Translations under genes and position numbers: made by a program | Origin: Gammaproteobacteria bacterium | GTDB lineage: Bacteria; Pseudomonadota; Gammaproteobacteria; UBA6429; Thiohalophilaceae | Assembly: GCA_030617815.1 (NCBI GenBank) | Contig: JAUWUS010000009.1 | Coordinates: forward strand, 1-43,473 | Length of the DNA: 43,473 nt | Reading direction: 5' to 3' | Part shown: positions 34,038-42,420 of the stretch, in pieces | Layout: every line of letters begins with the position of its first letter | Position numbering within the stretch: position 1 is the stretch's first letter | Notes under the pieces: model-generated | Database searches by the model: none | Told to the model about the DNA's origin: nothing | What the model saw: the letters and a program-made list of their open reading frames with translations, nothing else

Positions 34038-34092
34038 TTGCTTATTAAAATTTTTGACTTAAGACAAACGACTCCTGACTTTTTATAACTCT

Positions 34093-34785
34093 ATGCCTGA
34101 AGAACAAACATTCATTCGCCGTATTCGTTCTTTTGTTAAACGTGAAGGACGTTTAACCGTTGGGCAAGAGCGTGCGCTTAATGAACTTTTTCCTCGCTAT
34201 GGTTTAGCGGTGCAGGATAGTCCGTTAAATTTTGAAAATATTTTTCAACGTACAGCGCCGTGTATTTTAGAAATTGGTTTTGGTAATGGCACTTCTCTTG
34301 CTGAAATGGCGGCAAATAATCCTGAGCAGGATTATATTGGTATAGAAGTTCATCGTCCGGGCGTTGGTAATTTATTATTACAAATTGAAAAACTGGAATT
34401 AACAAATCTGCGTGTTATAAATGATGATGCGGTTGAGGTGTTAAAGAAAATGATTGCGGATAATTCACTTGCTGCAGTTTACCTGTTTTTTGCAGACCCC
34501 TGGCATAAAACTCGCCATCATAAACGTCGCATTGTACAAAAAGAATTTGTAGAATTGCTAAGAGCAAAACTTAAAGTGGGCGGTATTTTTCACATGGCAA
34601 CCGACTGGCAGGATTATGCAAAACACATGATGCGGGTAATGAATGAAGCGGACTTTTTTGAAAACACCGCAGGTAAAGATCAATATTTACCGCGTCCTGA
34701 CTACCGTCCATTAACCAAGTTTGAACAACGTGGCCAACGCTTAGGCCATGGTGTCTGGGATTTGATTTTTAAAAAGGTGAGTTAA
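34093..34785 (+). CDS. trmB: tRNA (guanine(46)-N7)-methyltransferase TrmB
   Basis: A 230-residue SAM-dependent enzyme that makes m7G46 in tRNA variable loops. The SAM motif is L-E-I-G-F-G-N-G at about 57-64, with [11 protein letters not shown] near 80-90. The TrmB signature [15 protein letters not shown] at about 132-146 is followed by T-D-W near 173 and the C-terminal [12 protein letters not shown]. The start lies right after a GACTTAAGAC-type repeat tail. Order thiS-thiG-trmB is common in gammaproteobacteria. Confidence 0.96.
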   Translation: MPEEQTFIRRIRSFVKREGRLTVGQERALNELFPRYGLAVQDSPLNFENIFQRTAPCILEIGFGNGTSLAEMAANNPEQDYIGIEVHRPGVGNLLLQIEKLELTNLRVINDDAVEVLKKMIADNSLAAVYLFFADPWHKTRHHKRRIVQKEFVELLRAKLKVGGIFHMATDWQDYAKHMMRVMNEADFFENTAGKDQYLPRPDYRPLTKFEQRGQRLGHGVWDLIFKKVS

Positions 34786-34786
34786 T

Positions 34787-35530
34787 ATGTTGCAACTAAA
34801 AATAGCATTTAAATTATTTATTCTCATTTTATTTTCTTTATCATTTCAGGCATGTGCCATAAATGATGAACAGCAACGGCAATGGCTTGATTCAGGCAAG
34901 TCATTAATTCAGGATTTAACTAAAAAACCACTTACCGATCAGGATATCGCAGCAGGTCTTAAGCAAGCCCTGACGATTGGGTCTGAGCGTGTAGTGTCAC
35001 AGCTGGGTAAGAAAAATGGTTATTTAAAAGATAAAGCTATTCATATTGCGTTACCGGATAAATTACAAAAAGTACATAAAACTTTAAGCAAGTTAGGCAT
35101 GGGTCGATACACAAAAGAACTTGAAATAAAAATGAATCGCGCTGCAGAAATAGCCGCACCAAAAGCGAAGAAGTTATTTTTTAGTGCAATTAAAAATATG
35201 CGCTGGCAGGACGTTAAGAGTATCTATAAAGGCAAAGATGATGCTGCAACACAGTACTTTAAAAAGAAAATGACACCATCATTAAAACAAATGATGAAGC
35301 CGGTTATTAAACAAACACTGGCCGAAGCGGGTGTCGTGCAAGCCTATGATAAAGTTGCCAGCCGTTATAACGCTATTCCATTCGTAAATAAAATAAAATA
35401 TGATTTAACAGGTTATGTCATGGATAAAGGCATTAACGGTATGTTTTATTATTTAGCGAAAGAAGAAGCCGCGATACGAAAAGATCCGCTTAAACGTACT
35501 ACAGCTTTATTAAAACGATTGTTTGATTAA
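34787..35530 (+). CDS. DUF4197 family lipoprotein
   Basis: A 247-residue exported protein starting 1 base after the trmB stop. The N-terminal signal ends in S-F-Q-A-C, a slightly divergent lipobox (Phe at -3), so lipidation at Cys22 is likely but not certain. The DUF4197 body is clear: A-G-L-K-Q-A-L-T-I-G-S-E-R-V near 60, N-G-Y-L-K-D-K-A-I-H-I-A-L-P near 81 and G-I-N-G-M-F-Y-Y-L-A-K-E-E near 215. It is helical and basic. The function of DUF4197 is not known; it is probably a periplasm-facing membrane lipoprotein. Confidence 0.88.
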   Translation: MLQLKIAFKLFILILFSLSFQACAINDEQQRQWLDSGKSLIQDLTKKPLTDQDIAAGLKQALTIGSERVVSQLGKKNGYLKDKAIHIALPDKLQKVHKTLSKLGMGRYTKELEIKMNRAAEIAAPKAKKLFFSAIKNMRWQDVKSIYKGKDDAATQYFKKKMTPSLKQMMKPVIKQTLAEAGVVQAYDKVASRYNAIPFVNKIKYDLTGYVMDKGINGMFYYLAKEEAAIRKDPLKRTTALLKRLFD

Positions 35531-35542
35531 GAAGTAAAATAA

Positions 35543-35818
35543 ATGCAATCTGATCCGGATAAACTCACCAAAAAACATCAAGAGCTAACACACTCAGAGT
35601 TAGTGAAAGTTGTGTCGCATGTACAACGTGATAAAGATGAATGGATTCTAAACACCATAATGATAGAAGATTGTGAAGTACCGTTTAAATTTAAACGCAA
35701 ACAACAGTATAAAGATCTTAAAGGTGCAAGAGTGAATATTACTTACTACCCATCTGTTGAAGTTGTCGCCGGAATGGATTTTGAAATAATGAATGTAGTA
35801 CGGATTAAGAAGTCCTAA
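35543..35818 (+). CDS. Small hypothetical protein (91 aa)
   Basis: Starts 12 bases after the DUF4197 gene, probably co-transcribed. It is a soluble protein with helical N-terminus and beta-rich C-terminal two-thirds (E-W-I-L-N-T-I-M-I-E-D-C-E-V-P-F-K-F-K-R-K, then V-N-I-T-Y-Y-P). The pattern suggests a small beta-barrel or OB-like fold, but I do not recognise the family. A dispersed repeat follows. Confidence 0.65.
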   Translation: MQSDPDKLTKKHQELTHSELVKVVSHVQRDKDEWILNTIMIEDCEVPFKFKRKQQYKDLKGARVNITYYPSVEVVAGMDFEIMNVVRIKKS

Positions 35819-35830
35819 AGAAAAATCTGG

Positions 35831-36058
35831 AGTCGTAAGTCCGCTCGTCGTCCGCGGGTGCTGAGCCTGCCGAAGTAAGCCTGTCGAAGGATGATGGTAG
35901 GTATGTTCATGGTTCGACAGGCTCTCGGCAAGTGCTCCTGCTTTGCCCTCGATAATTGCTCCTGCATTATCCTACCTTCGCCCATCCGTGGGCTCGTACC
36001 TCCTGCGTCCATGCAGTCGACCACGAACGGGATTCGATTCACGACTAAAGACTACAAT
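35831..36058. repeat. CCGTTCGT-family dispersed repeat, copy 6 (long mosaic form)
   Basis: AGTCGTAAGTCCG opens the element and CGACTAAAGACTAC closes it. Inside are the CGTCCGCGGGTGCTGAGCCT module, two core units and the inverted form of the module seen in copy 4 (CCTCCTGCGTCCATGCAGTC at 36000-36019). Open frames running through this region are repeat artefacts. Confidence 0.85.
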
Positions 36059-36066
36059 TATTTTTT

Positions 36067-36960
36067 TCACAACCATGCTGCACCGCGGACGCCGCTCGAG
36101 TCACCATGTTTAGGCGGCACCAGTTTTGTTTTTACCTCGCCAGAAAAAACATACTCACCCCATAGTTTAGGTACATTTTTATATAAGCTTTGAATATTCG
36201 ACATACCTCCACCTAACACGATGACATCAGGATCAAGCACATTTATAATGCTGGCCAGGCTTTTAGCTAAGCGGTGCTCATAACGTTGTAGTGATGCTTT
36301 ACTCGCTGCATCATTTTGTAGTGCCAACTGAGTAATTTCTTTAGCGCTAATATTTTTCTTTAAATTATTGTGTAACTGATGATCTTTTTCAAAGCCCGGC
36401 CCGGATAACCATGTTTCGATACAGCCAAAGTGTCCGCAGTAACATTCTCTACCGGGAAGTTCATCTTTTGTTGGCCAGGGTAAAGAGTTGTGACCCCATT
36501 CACCGGCAATGGCATTGGCACCAATGATTGATTGTCCCCGGATATAAATTCCACCACCGGTTCCGGTTCCAATAATTACACCAAATACAATTTCGGAATT
36601 TTTTGCCGCGCCATCGGTTGCTTCAGAAACAACAAAACAATTTGCATCGTTTTCGATACGAATTTTTCGTTGCAGTAATTTTTCAAGATCGGTTTGTAAT
36701 GGTTGGCCAATTAACCAGGTTGAGTTAGCATTTTTGACTAAACCTGTTTGTGGTGAAATCGTGCCAGGGATACCTATGCCAACGCTGCCGGTGGCTTGTG
36801 TTATTGATTCAATTTCAGAAACAAGATCAACGATTGCATTAAGTGTGCTTTGATAATTACCTTGAGGTGATGGAATGCGTTTACGAAAACATTCATCGCC
36901 ATTGTCATCAAGCGCAATGCCTTCAATTTTAGTACCGCCGAGATCAATGCCGATGCGCAT
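36067..36960 (-). CDS. mak: ROK-family fructokinase
   Basis: A 297-residue sugar kinase closely matching E. coli Mak in layout: M-R-I-G-I-D-L-G-G-T-K at 1-11 (ATP loop), V-K-N-A-N-S-T-W-L near 77, E-N-D-A-N-C near 103, and the ROK signature with G-E-W-G-H-N-S-L-P-W near 156. The zinc site C-Y-C-G-H-F-G-C-I-E is near 178 and the C-terminus H-G-D-S-S-G-V-R-G-A-A-W. It phosphorylates fructose, and perhaps mannose, in the cytoplasm. It is flanked by dispersed repeats on both sides. Confidence 0.92.
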   Translation of the reverse strand: MRIGIDLGGTKIEGIALDDNGDECFRKRIPSPQGNYQSTLNAIVDLVSEIESITQATGSVGIGIPGTISPQTGLVKNANSTWLIGQPLQTDLEKLLQRKIRIENDANCFVVSEATDGAAKNSEIVFGVIIGTGTGGGIYIRGQSIIGANAIAGEWGHNSLPWPTKDELPGRECYCGHFGCIETWLSGPGFEKDHQLHNNLKKNISAKEITQLALQNDAASKASLQRYEHRLAKSLASIINVLDPDVIVLGGGMSNIQSLYKNVPKLWGEYVFSGEVKTKLVPPKHGDSSGVRGAAWL

Positions 36961-36967
36961 AAAAAAT

Positions 36968-37098
36968 CAGTCCTTAGTTATAAGTCGTAAGTCAATTCCG
37001 TTCGTGCTGAGCTTGACGAGAACCTAAATCACTCCGTTCGTCCTGAGCTTGTCGAAGGATAATGGTTCGACAGGCTCACCACGAACGGACTTACGACT
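36968..37098. repeat. CCGTTCGT-family dispersed repeat, copy 7
   Basis: Between the cupin gene and mak (both minus). AGTCCTTAGTTATAAGTCGT leads in, then a partial core CCGTTCGTGCTGAGCTTG, a full core CCGTTCGTCCTGAGCTTGTC and the inverted partner ending in CGGACTTACGACT. Confidence 0.85.
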
Positions 37099-37100
37099 AT

Positions 37101-37481
37101 TTATAATAATTCCGTATCTTCGTGACTATAAGCCGGACTGCACATACATAGAATATGCAGCGGTGTGCTGCCGGTATTTTTAATATTATGTGGTGTGCCG
37201 GGTTTAATGCATAAAGTGTCGCCCACGCTAACTTCAAACTGGTCATCGCCTAAAAACATCAAACCTTGTCCCTGGGTAATATGATAAAGCTCTTCTGATG
37301 AATTATGCAGATGGCGATGTGTTGTTTGCCCCGGATTAATAATCGCTTCAGCAAGACTTTGGTTTTTATTGCCATGATATTTAGGGTGCATCAGCTCCCT
37401 GATTTCAGAATCATCCTTGGTGCGATAAGAATAAATATCACTGCAATGGGTGCGGGAAGTCATGCCAGTCAGAATACGCAT
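37101..37481 (-). CDS. Cupin-domain protein
   Basis: A 126-residue single cupin. I choose ATG 37481; a TTG at 37526 would extend into repeat-tail-like sequence. Cupin motif 1 is T-T-H-R-H-L-H-N-S-S-E-E-L-Y-H-I near 53-68, with the His/Glu metal ligands. Motif 2 is G-D-T-L-C-I-K-P-G-T-P-H-N-I-K-N near 87-102, with the last His. Small stand-alone cupins include isomerases, dioxygenases and polyketide or sugar enzymes; the reaction cannot be assigned. It diverges from the exopolysaccharide cluster. Confidence 0.85.
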   Translation of the reverse strand: MRILTGMTSRTHCSDIYSYRTKDDSEIRELMHPKYHGNKNQSLAEAIINPGQTTHRHLHNSSEELYHITQGQGLMFLGDDQFEVSVGDTLCIKPGTPHNIKNTGSTPLHILCMCSPAYSHEDTELL

Positions 37482-37746
37482 TTTTGACTTGTGACTCAAG
37501 ACTTGCAAACTTGCAGGAGGGAACAAGAATCAAAACCCCGAAACCTTATAGCAGTGCTATACTATTATCGTATCGGGTATTTAGAAAATATGTTGAAGTC
37601 CCCCCTATTTGAGCATTTTCTGAGATATAAAAAGCTAAAAGCAGGTAAAAACCTGCTCGCTAATCACGCATGAATACATATAAAAAAAACGTGATTAATG
37701 CTCTCGATTGGCCTAAAATTGGGTAATAATTAAGGTTTTTTAAAGC
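37482..37746. promoter_or_regulatory. Upstream region of the polysaccharide cluster with palindromes
   Basis: A 265-base gap between divergent cupin and phosphotransferase genes. AGCAGGT-AAAA-ACCTGCT (37640-37657) is a perfect 7-bp stem. TAATCACG (37661-37668) and CGTGATTA (37690-37697) are a perfect 8-bp inverted repeat 21 bases apart, a possible operator. The left end carries GACTTGTGACTCAAGACTTG, a tail resembling the dispersed-repeat flanks. No JUMPstart element is seen. Confidence 0.45.
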
Positions 37747-39186
37747 ATGGCAGTAAAAAAATCAGCTATACAGTCACAGGTATTTTCACAACAATCTGAG
37801 AAAAAGATGTTGTTGCATCGTCATGCCTTGGCCACATCGATTGCGCAGTTTAGTCTTGATGTTTGCTTCACCTTAGCACTGCTTTATGGCCTGGTTTTTA
37901 ATAAATTAGGTGAAATTCCTGATCCTTATTTAATGCTCAGTATTCTTACTACGCTGTTAATGTTTATGGTTTACCGTGAGCGTGGTATTTATAGTAAACA
38001 TAATACCCGTGCACTAATGTCAAATTCGTTTTCCATTTTTAAAGCCTGGTGTATTGTTTTAATTGCCCTGGTTATTATTGCTTTTGTTACAAAACAATCT
38101 GCGGTTTATTCACGCGAGGTGATCCTTACCTGGTTTGCCCTTGGCAGCGTAGTGCAAATCGCCATTCATGCCGTAACATATTATATCGCCCGTCAAACCG
38201 CTCAACCTGAAAATGCTTTAGTTATTGGTGCCGGTGAAATTAGCCAGTATCTAACCGGACGCATTAATGGCAATCCGTGGATGGCGGATCGTGTGGTAGG
38301 GGTTATTGATAATGATGAGCAGGCTTTGCTGGACTGGCGAGTAAAAAATGTTCCTTGTTTAGGAAATATTGAACAATTAAAAGAAATTATTAGCCAACGC
38401 AATATTACTGCGTTATATATTTCTTTACCGGTTAATGAAATGGAGTTAATGAAAAAAATCCATCTCGAAAGTTTCGATAAAAATCTCAATGTATACTGGC
38501 TGCCGCCTGTTTATGATATGAGCGTAATAAATCCCAGCATAAAGCAAATCGGTAATGTTATGGTTTTCGCTTTATCAGAAAGCGCCCTGATCGGTCAAAA
38601 GAGTTACAACAAAAAATTTCTTGATTACGGCCTTTCAATCACGGCTTTAGTGCTATTAAGCCCGTTATTGTTAATGACGGCTATCGCGATAAAACTTACA
38701 TCAAAAGGCCCCGTGTTGTTTAAACAAGAACGTCATGGCTGGCGTGGAGAAGTGTTTAATGTCTGGAAATTCCGCAGCATGCGTGCGCACAAGGAAAATA
38801 ATGGTAAAATAACACAAGCAACGAAAGAAGACCCACGCATCACTGCGGTTGGTCGTTTTATTCGCAGAACAAGTATTGATGAGCTACCGCAATTATTTAA
38901 CGTTTTAAACGGTACCATGTCTCTAGTTGGGCCACGACCACACCCAGTAGAACTTAACCATAGTTACTTAGATAAAATAGAAGATTACATGGCAAGGCAT
39001 AACATTAAACCCGGACTCACCGGACTTGCCCAGATAAACAATTGCCGTGGCGAAACAAAAACAGTAGAAGAAATGCGCCGCCGGGTTGAATACGATTTGG
39101 AATACATCAATAACTGGTCAAATAAATTAGATATTAAAATTATTATAAAAACACTGTTTGTTTTGTTTTCAGATAAAGCATATTAA
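37747..39186 (+). CDS. Polyprenyl-phosphate sugar-1-phosphate transferase (WcaJ/EpsB-like)
   Basis: A 479-residue inner-membrane enzyme that loads the first sugar phosphate on undecaprenyl phosphate. Four N-terminal membrane segments (about 27-150) are followed by a CoA-binding-like Rossmann domain (A-L-V-I-G-A-G-E-I near 157) and one more membrane segment (about 292-313). The catalytic domain includes F-K-Q-E-R-H-G-W near 325, W-K-F-R-S-M-R near 340, R-R-T-S-I-D-E-L-P-Q-L-F-N-V near 376, and P-G-L-T-G-L-A-Q-I near 423. Layout and size fit WcaJ, which uses UDP-glucose. It probably starts the exopolysaccharide cluster. Confidence 0.92.
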   Translation: MAVKKSAIQSQVFSQQSEKKMLLHRHALATSIAQFSLDVCFTLALLYGLVFNKLGEIPDPYLMLSILTTLLMFMVYRERGIYSKHNTRALMSNSFSIFKAWCIVLIALVIIAFVTKQSAVYSREVILTWFALGSVVQIAIHAVTYYIARQTAQPENALVIGAGEISQYLTGRINGNPWMADRVVGVIDNDEQALLDWRVKNVPCLGNIEQLKEIISQRNITALYISLPVNEMELMKKIHLESFDKNLNVYWLPPVYDMSVINPSIKQIGNVMVFALSESALIGQKSYNKKFLDYGLSITALVLLSPLLLMTAIAIKLTSKGPVLFKQERHGWRGEVFNVWKFRSMRAHKENNGKITQATKEDPRITAVGRFIRRTSIDELPQLFNVLNGTMSLVGPRPHPVELNHSYLDKIEDYMARHNIKPGLTGLAQINNCRGETKTVEEMRRRVEYDLEYINNWSNKLDIKIIIKTLFVLFSDKAY

Positions 39187-39198
39187 GAGAAATAATAA

Positions 39199-39384
39199 GT
39201 CCGTTCGTCGTCCGCGGGTGCTGAGCCTGCTGAAGTCGAAGGAAGCTATAGTCCGTTCGTCCTGAGCCTGTCGAAGGATTAAAAATTTAAGGCTTATGTT
39301 ATAAACCGTTCGTCCTGAGCTCGTCGAAGGATGGTAGTTCGACAAGGCTCTCCTGAGCATAGTCGAAGGGCTCACCACGAACGA
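39199..39384. repeat. CCGTTCGT-family dispersed repeat, copy 8 (three tandem units)
   Basis: Three left-type cores begin at 39201, 39252 and 39306, with one inverted partner ending near 39384. The first carries the CGTCCGCGGGTGCTGAGCCT module. It lies between the phosphotransferase and cysC genes, so it separates two genes of one cluster. Confidence 0.85.
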
Positions 39385-39459
39385 GAATTTAAATGGTAAT
39401 ATAGAGCTTTAAAAGAATACTATATATTAAAGAATAAAAAGAAAATCAAGGCCCACACA

Positions 39460-40083
39460 ATGAAGTCAGAAAACTCACCTAAATCTAAAAACAACGTCGT
39501 TTGGCACCACGCAACCGTCACCCGTGAACGTCGCCAAGAGCAAAATGGCCACAAAAGCGTGATCCTCTGGTTTACCGGTTTATCCGGTGCCGGTAAATCC
39601 ACCTTAGCTCATGCGGTAGAAGAAGAGTTGCATCAAAGCGGCGCAAAAACATTTGTTCTAGATGGTGATAATGTTCGTCATGGGCTTTGTTCAGATCTGG
39701 AATTCAGCGATAAAGATCGTAAAGAAAATATTCGACGCATTGGCGAAATAAGTAAACTCATGCTTGAGTCAGGAGTAATAGTTTTAACCGCTTTCATTTC
39801 CCCCTTTCGTGAAGATCGTAAAGCGGCACGTAGTTTATTTCCGCACGGAGAGTTTATTGAAGTCTATTGCAACTGCTCCCTTGAAGTATGCGAAAACCGA
39901 GATCCAAAAGGGATTTATCAAAAAGCCAGAAATGGTGAAATAGAAAACTTTACTGGCATCTCATCACCTTATGAAGTGCCTGAAAAACCTGAGATAACCA
40001 TTAAAACAGATGAACTACCTCTGATTGATAGTGTTCAAAAAATTATAGAGTATCTTCAGGGTAGAGAAATTATTAAAAAATAA
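39460..40083 (+). CDS. cysC: Adenylylsulfate (APS) kinase CysC
   Basis: A 207-residue kinase that phosphorylates APS to PAPS, the universal sulfate donor. Its P-loop is G-L-S-G-A-G-K-S at 40-47. D-G-D-N-V-R-H-G-L at about 68-76 binds the substrate, and the phospho-accepting-type Ser is in F-I-S-P-F-R-E-D-R near residue 114. R-D-P-K-G-I-Y near 149 and [11 protein letters not shown] near 167 are also conserved. Full length and not fused to CysN. AAGG lies 9 bases before the ATG. Sitting inside a polysaccharide cluster next to a sulfotransferase, it likely serves carbohydrate sulfation rather than cysteine synthesis. Confidence 0.95.
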   Translation: MKSENSPKSKNNVVWHHATVTRERRQEQNGHKSVILWFTGLSGAGKSTLAHAVEEELHQSGAKTFVLDGDNVRHGLCSDLEFSDKDRKENIRRIGEISKLMLESGVIVLTAFISPFREDRKAARSLFPHGEFIEVYCNCSLEVCENRDPKGIYQKARNGEIENFTGISSPYEVPEKPEITIKTDELPLIDSVQKIIEYLQGREIIKK

Positions 40084-40102
40084 ATAGATTTGTCAGTCTT
40101 GA

Positions 40103-40132
40103 GCTCGTTCGTCCTGAACTTGTCGAAGGATG
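40103..40132 (+). repeat. CCGTTCGT-family repeat, copy 9 (half unit)
   Basis: A single left-type core, CTCGTTCGTCCTGAACTTGT then CGAAGGATG, without an inverted partner, between cysC and the flippase gene. Probably a degenerate remnant. Confidence 0.75.
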
Positions 40133-40213
40133 AAAGATTAACAATATATTGAAGTTTCATAATTGTAGAGCATATCTTATATTTTATTAGTAGGAAGTTA
40201 GAGAATACACAGA

Positions 40214-41533
40214 ATGGTAGCTTTTATCCTAAATAAATTTAGGAATGTCGATGAACATTTTAAGGAGGTACTGATCAAAGGTACGTGGTCGTTTGTAATT
40301 CGTGCAGGTGGCGCAATAGCAATTTTTATAATGAATGTATATCTAGCGCGTTTACTGAACGCGGAAGGTTTTGGTTTGTTTTCGCTTGCGTTTACTATTA
40401 TTGGAATAGCATTAGTATTTTCTAAATTAGGATTAGATACTGCACTTTTACGTGATATTTCTAAAAATACAGGCGCAAACATATCTGGTTATGCACGAGC
40501 AATAACAGATAAATCTTTGTTAATTACTTTTATAGCTTCATTATTTATAACCTTGTTACTCGTTTATTTCTTAGATGAGTTATCGATGTTTGTGTTTGAC
40601 AAACCTGCTTTGGCTGACATTATTTTTGTTATGATTCCATGTGTTATTTTTATGACTCCCGTATTTATGATTGCAGAATCACTTAAAGGCATAAGAAATA
40701 CAGCAAATGGAGTGCTTCTTCAGAATACACTTTTACCGATAATTTTTTTAATTTTACTGACAGTTGTAAATATTATACAAACTATAGACGACCCTATTAT
40801 GGCGTCTATTGTGTATTCACTCGCAGCTTTAATAACGATGATATTTGCTTTTATAATTTACTTTAAAATAGTAAATTTTACTTCGTATAAATTAGAACGA
40901 AGTTTACTTGGTTTATTATTGAAAGGAATACCATTGCTGCTTATAGCTTCTAGCGGGCTTGTTCTTTCCTGGACAGACATTATTGTTTTAGGTGTTTTTG
41001 AAACTGAAAGCAATATAGGTATTTACACTGCCGCAGTGAAAATATCACTATTAACAAGCTTTATACTTGTAGCTATTAACTCTATTTTTGCACCAAAAAT
41101 TTCTAGATTCCATGCACAAAAAGATTATTCTGGACTACGGCGTTTAACTATTCAAAGTACAAGACTTATGGTGGTGCTAGCGGCACCGCCAACGGTATTT
41201 ATTCTTATTTTTCCTGATTGGTTTCTTCTATTTTTTGGCGCAGAGTTTAGTGATGCTGTTTTTGTATTAATGATACTGACGATAGGTCAACTTGTGAATG
41301 TGGTATGTGGTCCAACAGGTTATATATTAATAATGACAGGGCATGATATTATTATGAAAAATATTTTATTGTGTTCAGCCATTGTTAATATAATACTTAG
41401 TGTGATATTGGTTAATTTAATGGGTATTGAAGGGGTTGCTATTTCAACTGCTATCAGTATTGCAATTTGGAATGTTGCAGCATTGGTTTATGTAAGAAAA
41501 AAACTGGGATTTTGGACTATTAGTTTGAGATAA
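40214..41533 (+). CDS. Wzx-type oligosaccharide flippase
   Basis: A 439-residue membrane protein with 12 or more hydrophobic segments spread over its whole length. It has the polysaccharide-flippase pattern near the start (A-I-A-I-F-I-M-N-V-Y-L-A-R-L-L-N-A-E-G-F-G-L-F-S) and the later R-L-T-I-Q-S-T-R-L-M-V-V-L-A-A-P near 312. Such proteins move lipid-linked repeat units across the inner membrane. An AAGGAGG sequence at 40262-40268 lies inside the gene but has no good start behind it, so I keep the ATG at 40214. The DNA is more AT-rich than the genes before 40 kb. Confidence 0.88.
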   Translation: MVAFILNKFRNVDEHFKEVLIKGTWSFVIRAGGAIAIFIMNVYLARLLNAEGFGLFSLAFTIIGIALVFSKLGLDTALLRDISKNTGANISGYARAITDKSLLITFIASLFITLLLVYFLDELSMFVFDKPALADIIFVMIPCVIFMTPVFMIAESLKGIRNTANGVLLQNTLLPIIFLILLTVVNIIQTIDDPIMASIVYSLAALITMIFAFIIYFKIVNFTSYKLERSLLGLLLKGIPLLLIASSGLVLSWTDIIVLGVFETESNIGIYTAAVKISLLTSFILVAINSIFAPKISRFHAQKDYSGLRRLTIQSTRLMVVLAAPPTVFILIFPDWFLLFFGAEFSDAVFVLMILTIGQLVNVVCGPTGYILIMTGHDIIMKNILLCSAIVNIILSVILVNLMGIEGVAISTAISIAIWNVAALVYVRKKLGFWTISLR

Positions 41534-41586
41534 GATTATGGCAGTTTATAATGTTTTTAAGAAATAATTAATTATGGGTAATTTAA

Positions 41587-42420
41587 GTGAAATTATATTA
41601 TATAGCTGGGGCAAGTAGATCTGGAAGTACAGTTTTTGCACAAGCATTATCCTCAGTATTGGATGCTTACAATATTGGTGAATATTTTTTGAATTACTGT
41701 AATGAAAAAATGTATATCGGAGAGTTACCTTGCTCGTGTGGTTCTAAACCATCTGTTTGTCCGATTTGGAGAGAAGAAGGTAATCATATTGATGTAAATG
41801 ACTTAAAAGTATTGTCGAAAAAAAGCAGGATGCGAAATATTTTTTTTAAACTTACAAAAACCGAACGTGATTATTTTAAAAAACTAATAGAAAACCTTAG
41901 TTATAAATTTGGAAATGAATCAATAATAATTGAAACATCTAAATCACCAGCCTTTTTAAGATATTTATTAAGCTCAAAGATAAATTTAACAGTTATACAT
42001 TTAACTCGTAACCCATATGACTCTGTAAATTCATGGTTAATTAAGAAGAAATATTTGGATTCAAAAAGTTTTTGGGGAGGGGTTCATGATTGGTTTATGA
42101 TGAATTATTTAACGTTTATATATTCAAAATTAAAAAAGCTGGATTATGTTCGAGTTAAATATGAGAATTTTTGTGAAGATCCTAAAGAAGTCTTATCATA
42201 TATTCTTAAGAGGGATTGTAAAGATTTAAAGGATAAATATATTACTAAGCGTAATGTTTTTGAAAGCCCACATTTTAATCATGCTCTCGCAGGAAACCCT
42301 TCTAAATTTGATTCGGTAGAAAATATAACAATAAAAAATTCGAGAAGACAAAAAAAACCAGTTGATTTTGGAATTAAAGGGTTGTTCCTTAAGTTTATTG
42401 GGCTACCTTTTAGATATTAA
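41587..42420 (+). CDS. PAPS-dependent sulfotransferase family protein
   Basis: A 277-residue soluble protein starting at GTG 41587. The 5'-phosphosulfate-binding loop is A-S-R-S-G-S-T at 9-15, and the 3'-phosphate-binding segment is V-I-H-L-T-R-N-P-Y-D-S-V-N-S-W at 136-150 (Arg141, Ser146). In between is C-S-C-G-x5-C-P-I-W (Cys49, Cys51, Cys58), a Cys cluster known in many bacterial Sulfotransfer family members. It would transfer sulfate from PAPS to a hydroxyl or amino group, here most plausibly on the polysaccharide or its lipid-linked precursor. It is two genes downstream of cysC, which can make PAPS. Confidence 0.88.
   Translation: MKLYYIAGASRSGSTVFAQALSSVLDAYNIGEYFLNYCNEKMYIGELPCSCGSKPSVCPIWREEGNHIDVNDLKVLSKKSRMRNIFFKLTKTERDYFKKLIENLSYKFGNESIIIETSKSPAFLRYLLSSKINLTVIHLTRNPYDSVNSWLIKKKYLDSKSFWGGVHDWFMMNYLTFIYSKLKKLDYVRVKYENFCEDPKEVLSYILKRDCKDLKDKYITKRNVFESPHFNHALAGNPSKFDSVENITIKNSRRQKKPVDFGIKGLFLKFIGLPFRY

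Noticed and set aside
35815-36193. Open frames on both strands through the repeat before mak
   Set aside because: They run along dispersed-repeat copy 6, have no ribosome site, and their translation repeats at other copies. They are artefacts of GC-rich palindromic DNA.
37482-37526. Longer cupin start at TTG 37526
   Set aside because: The extra 15 residues come from repeat-tail-like sequence (GACTTGTGACTC region), and the ATG at 37481 gives a normal cupin.
37482-37746. JUMPstart/ops element before the polysaccharide cluster
   Set aside because: No GGCGGTAG-type sequence exists in the gap.
39169-39378. 69-aa minus-strand frame between the phosphotransferase and cysC
   Set aside because: It is made of the three tandem repeat units and has no start signal.
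11893-40132. CRISPR array made of the repeated CCGTTCGT units
   Set aside because: The copies lie kilobases apart, are palindromic and of unequal length, lack regular spacers, and no cas gene is present.
40262-40275. Internal AAGGAGG as the true ribosome site of wzx
   Set aside because: Only a CTG three bases away follows, too close and a very rare start. Starting there would also remove N-terminal residues usual in the family.
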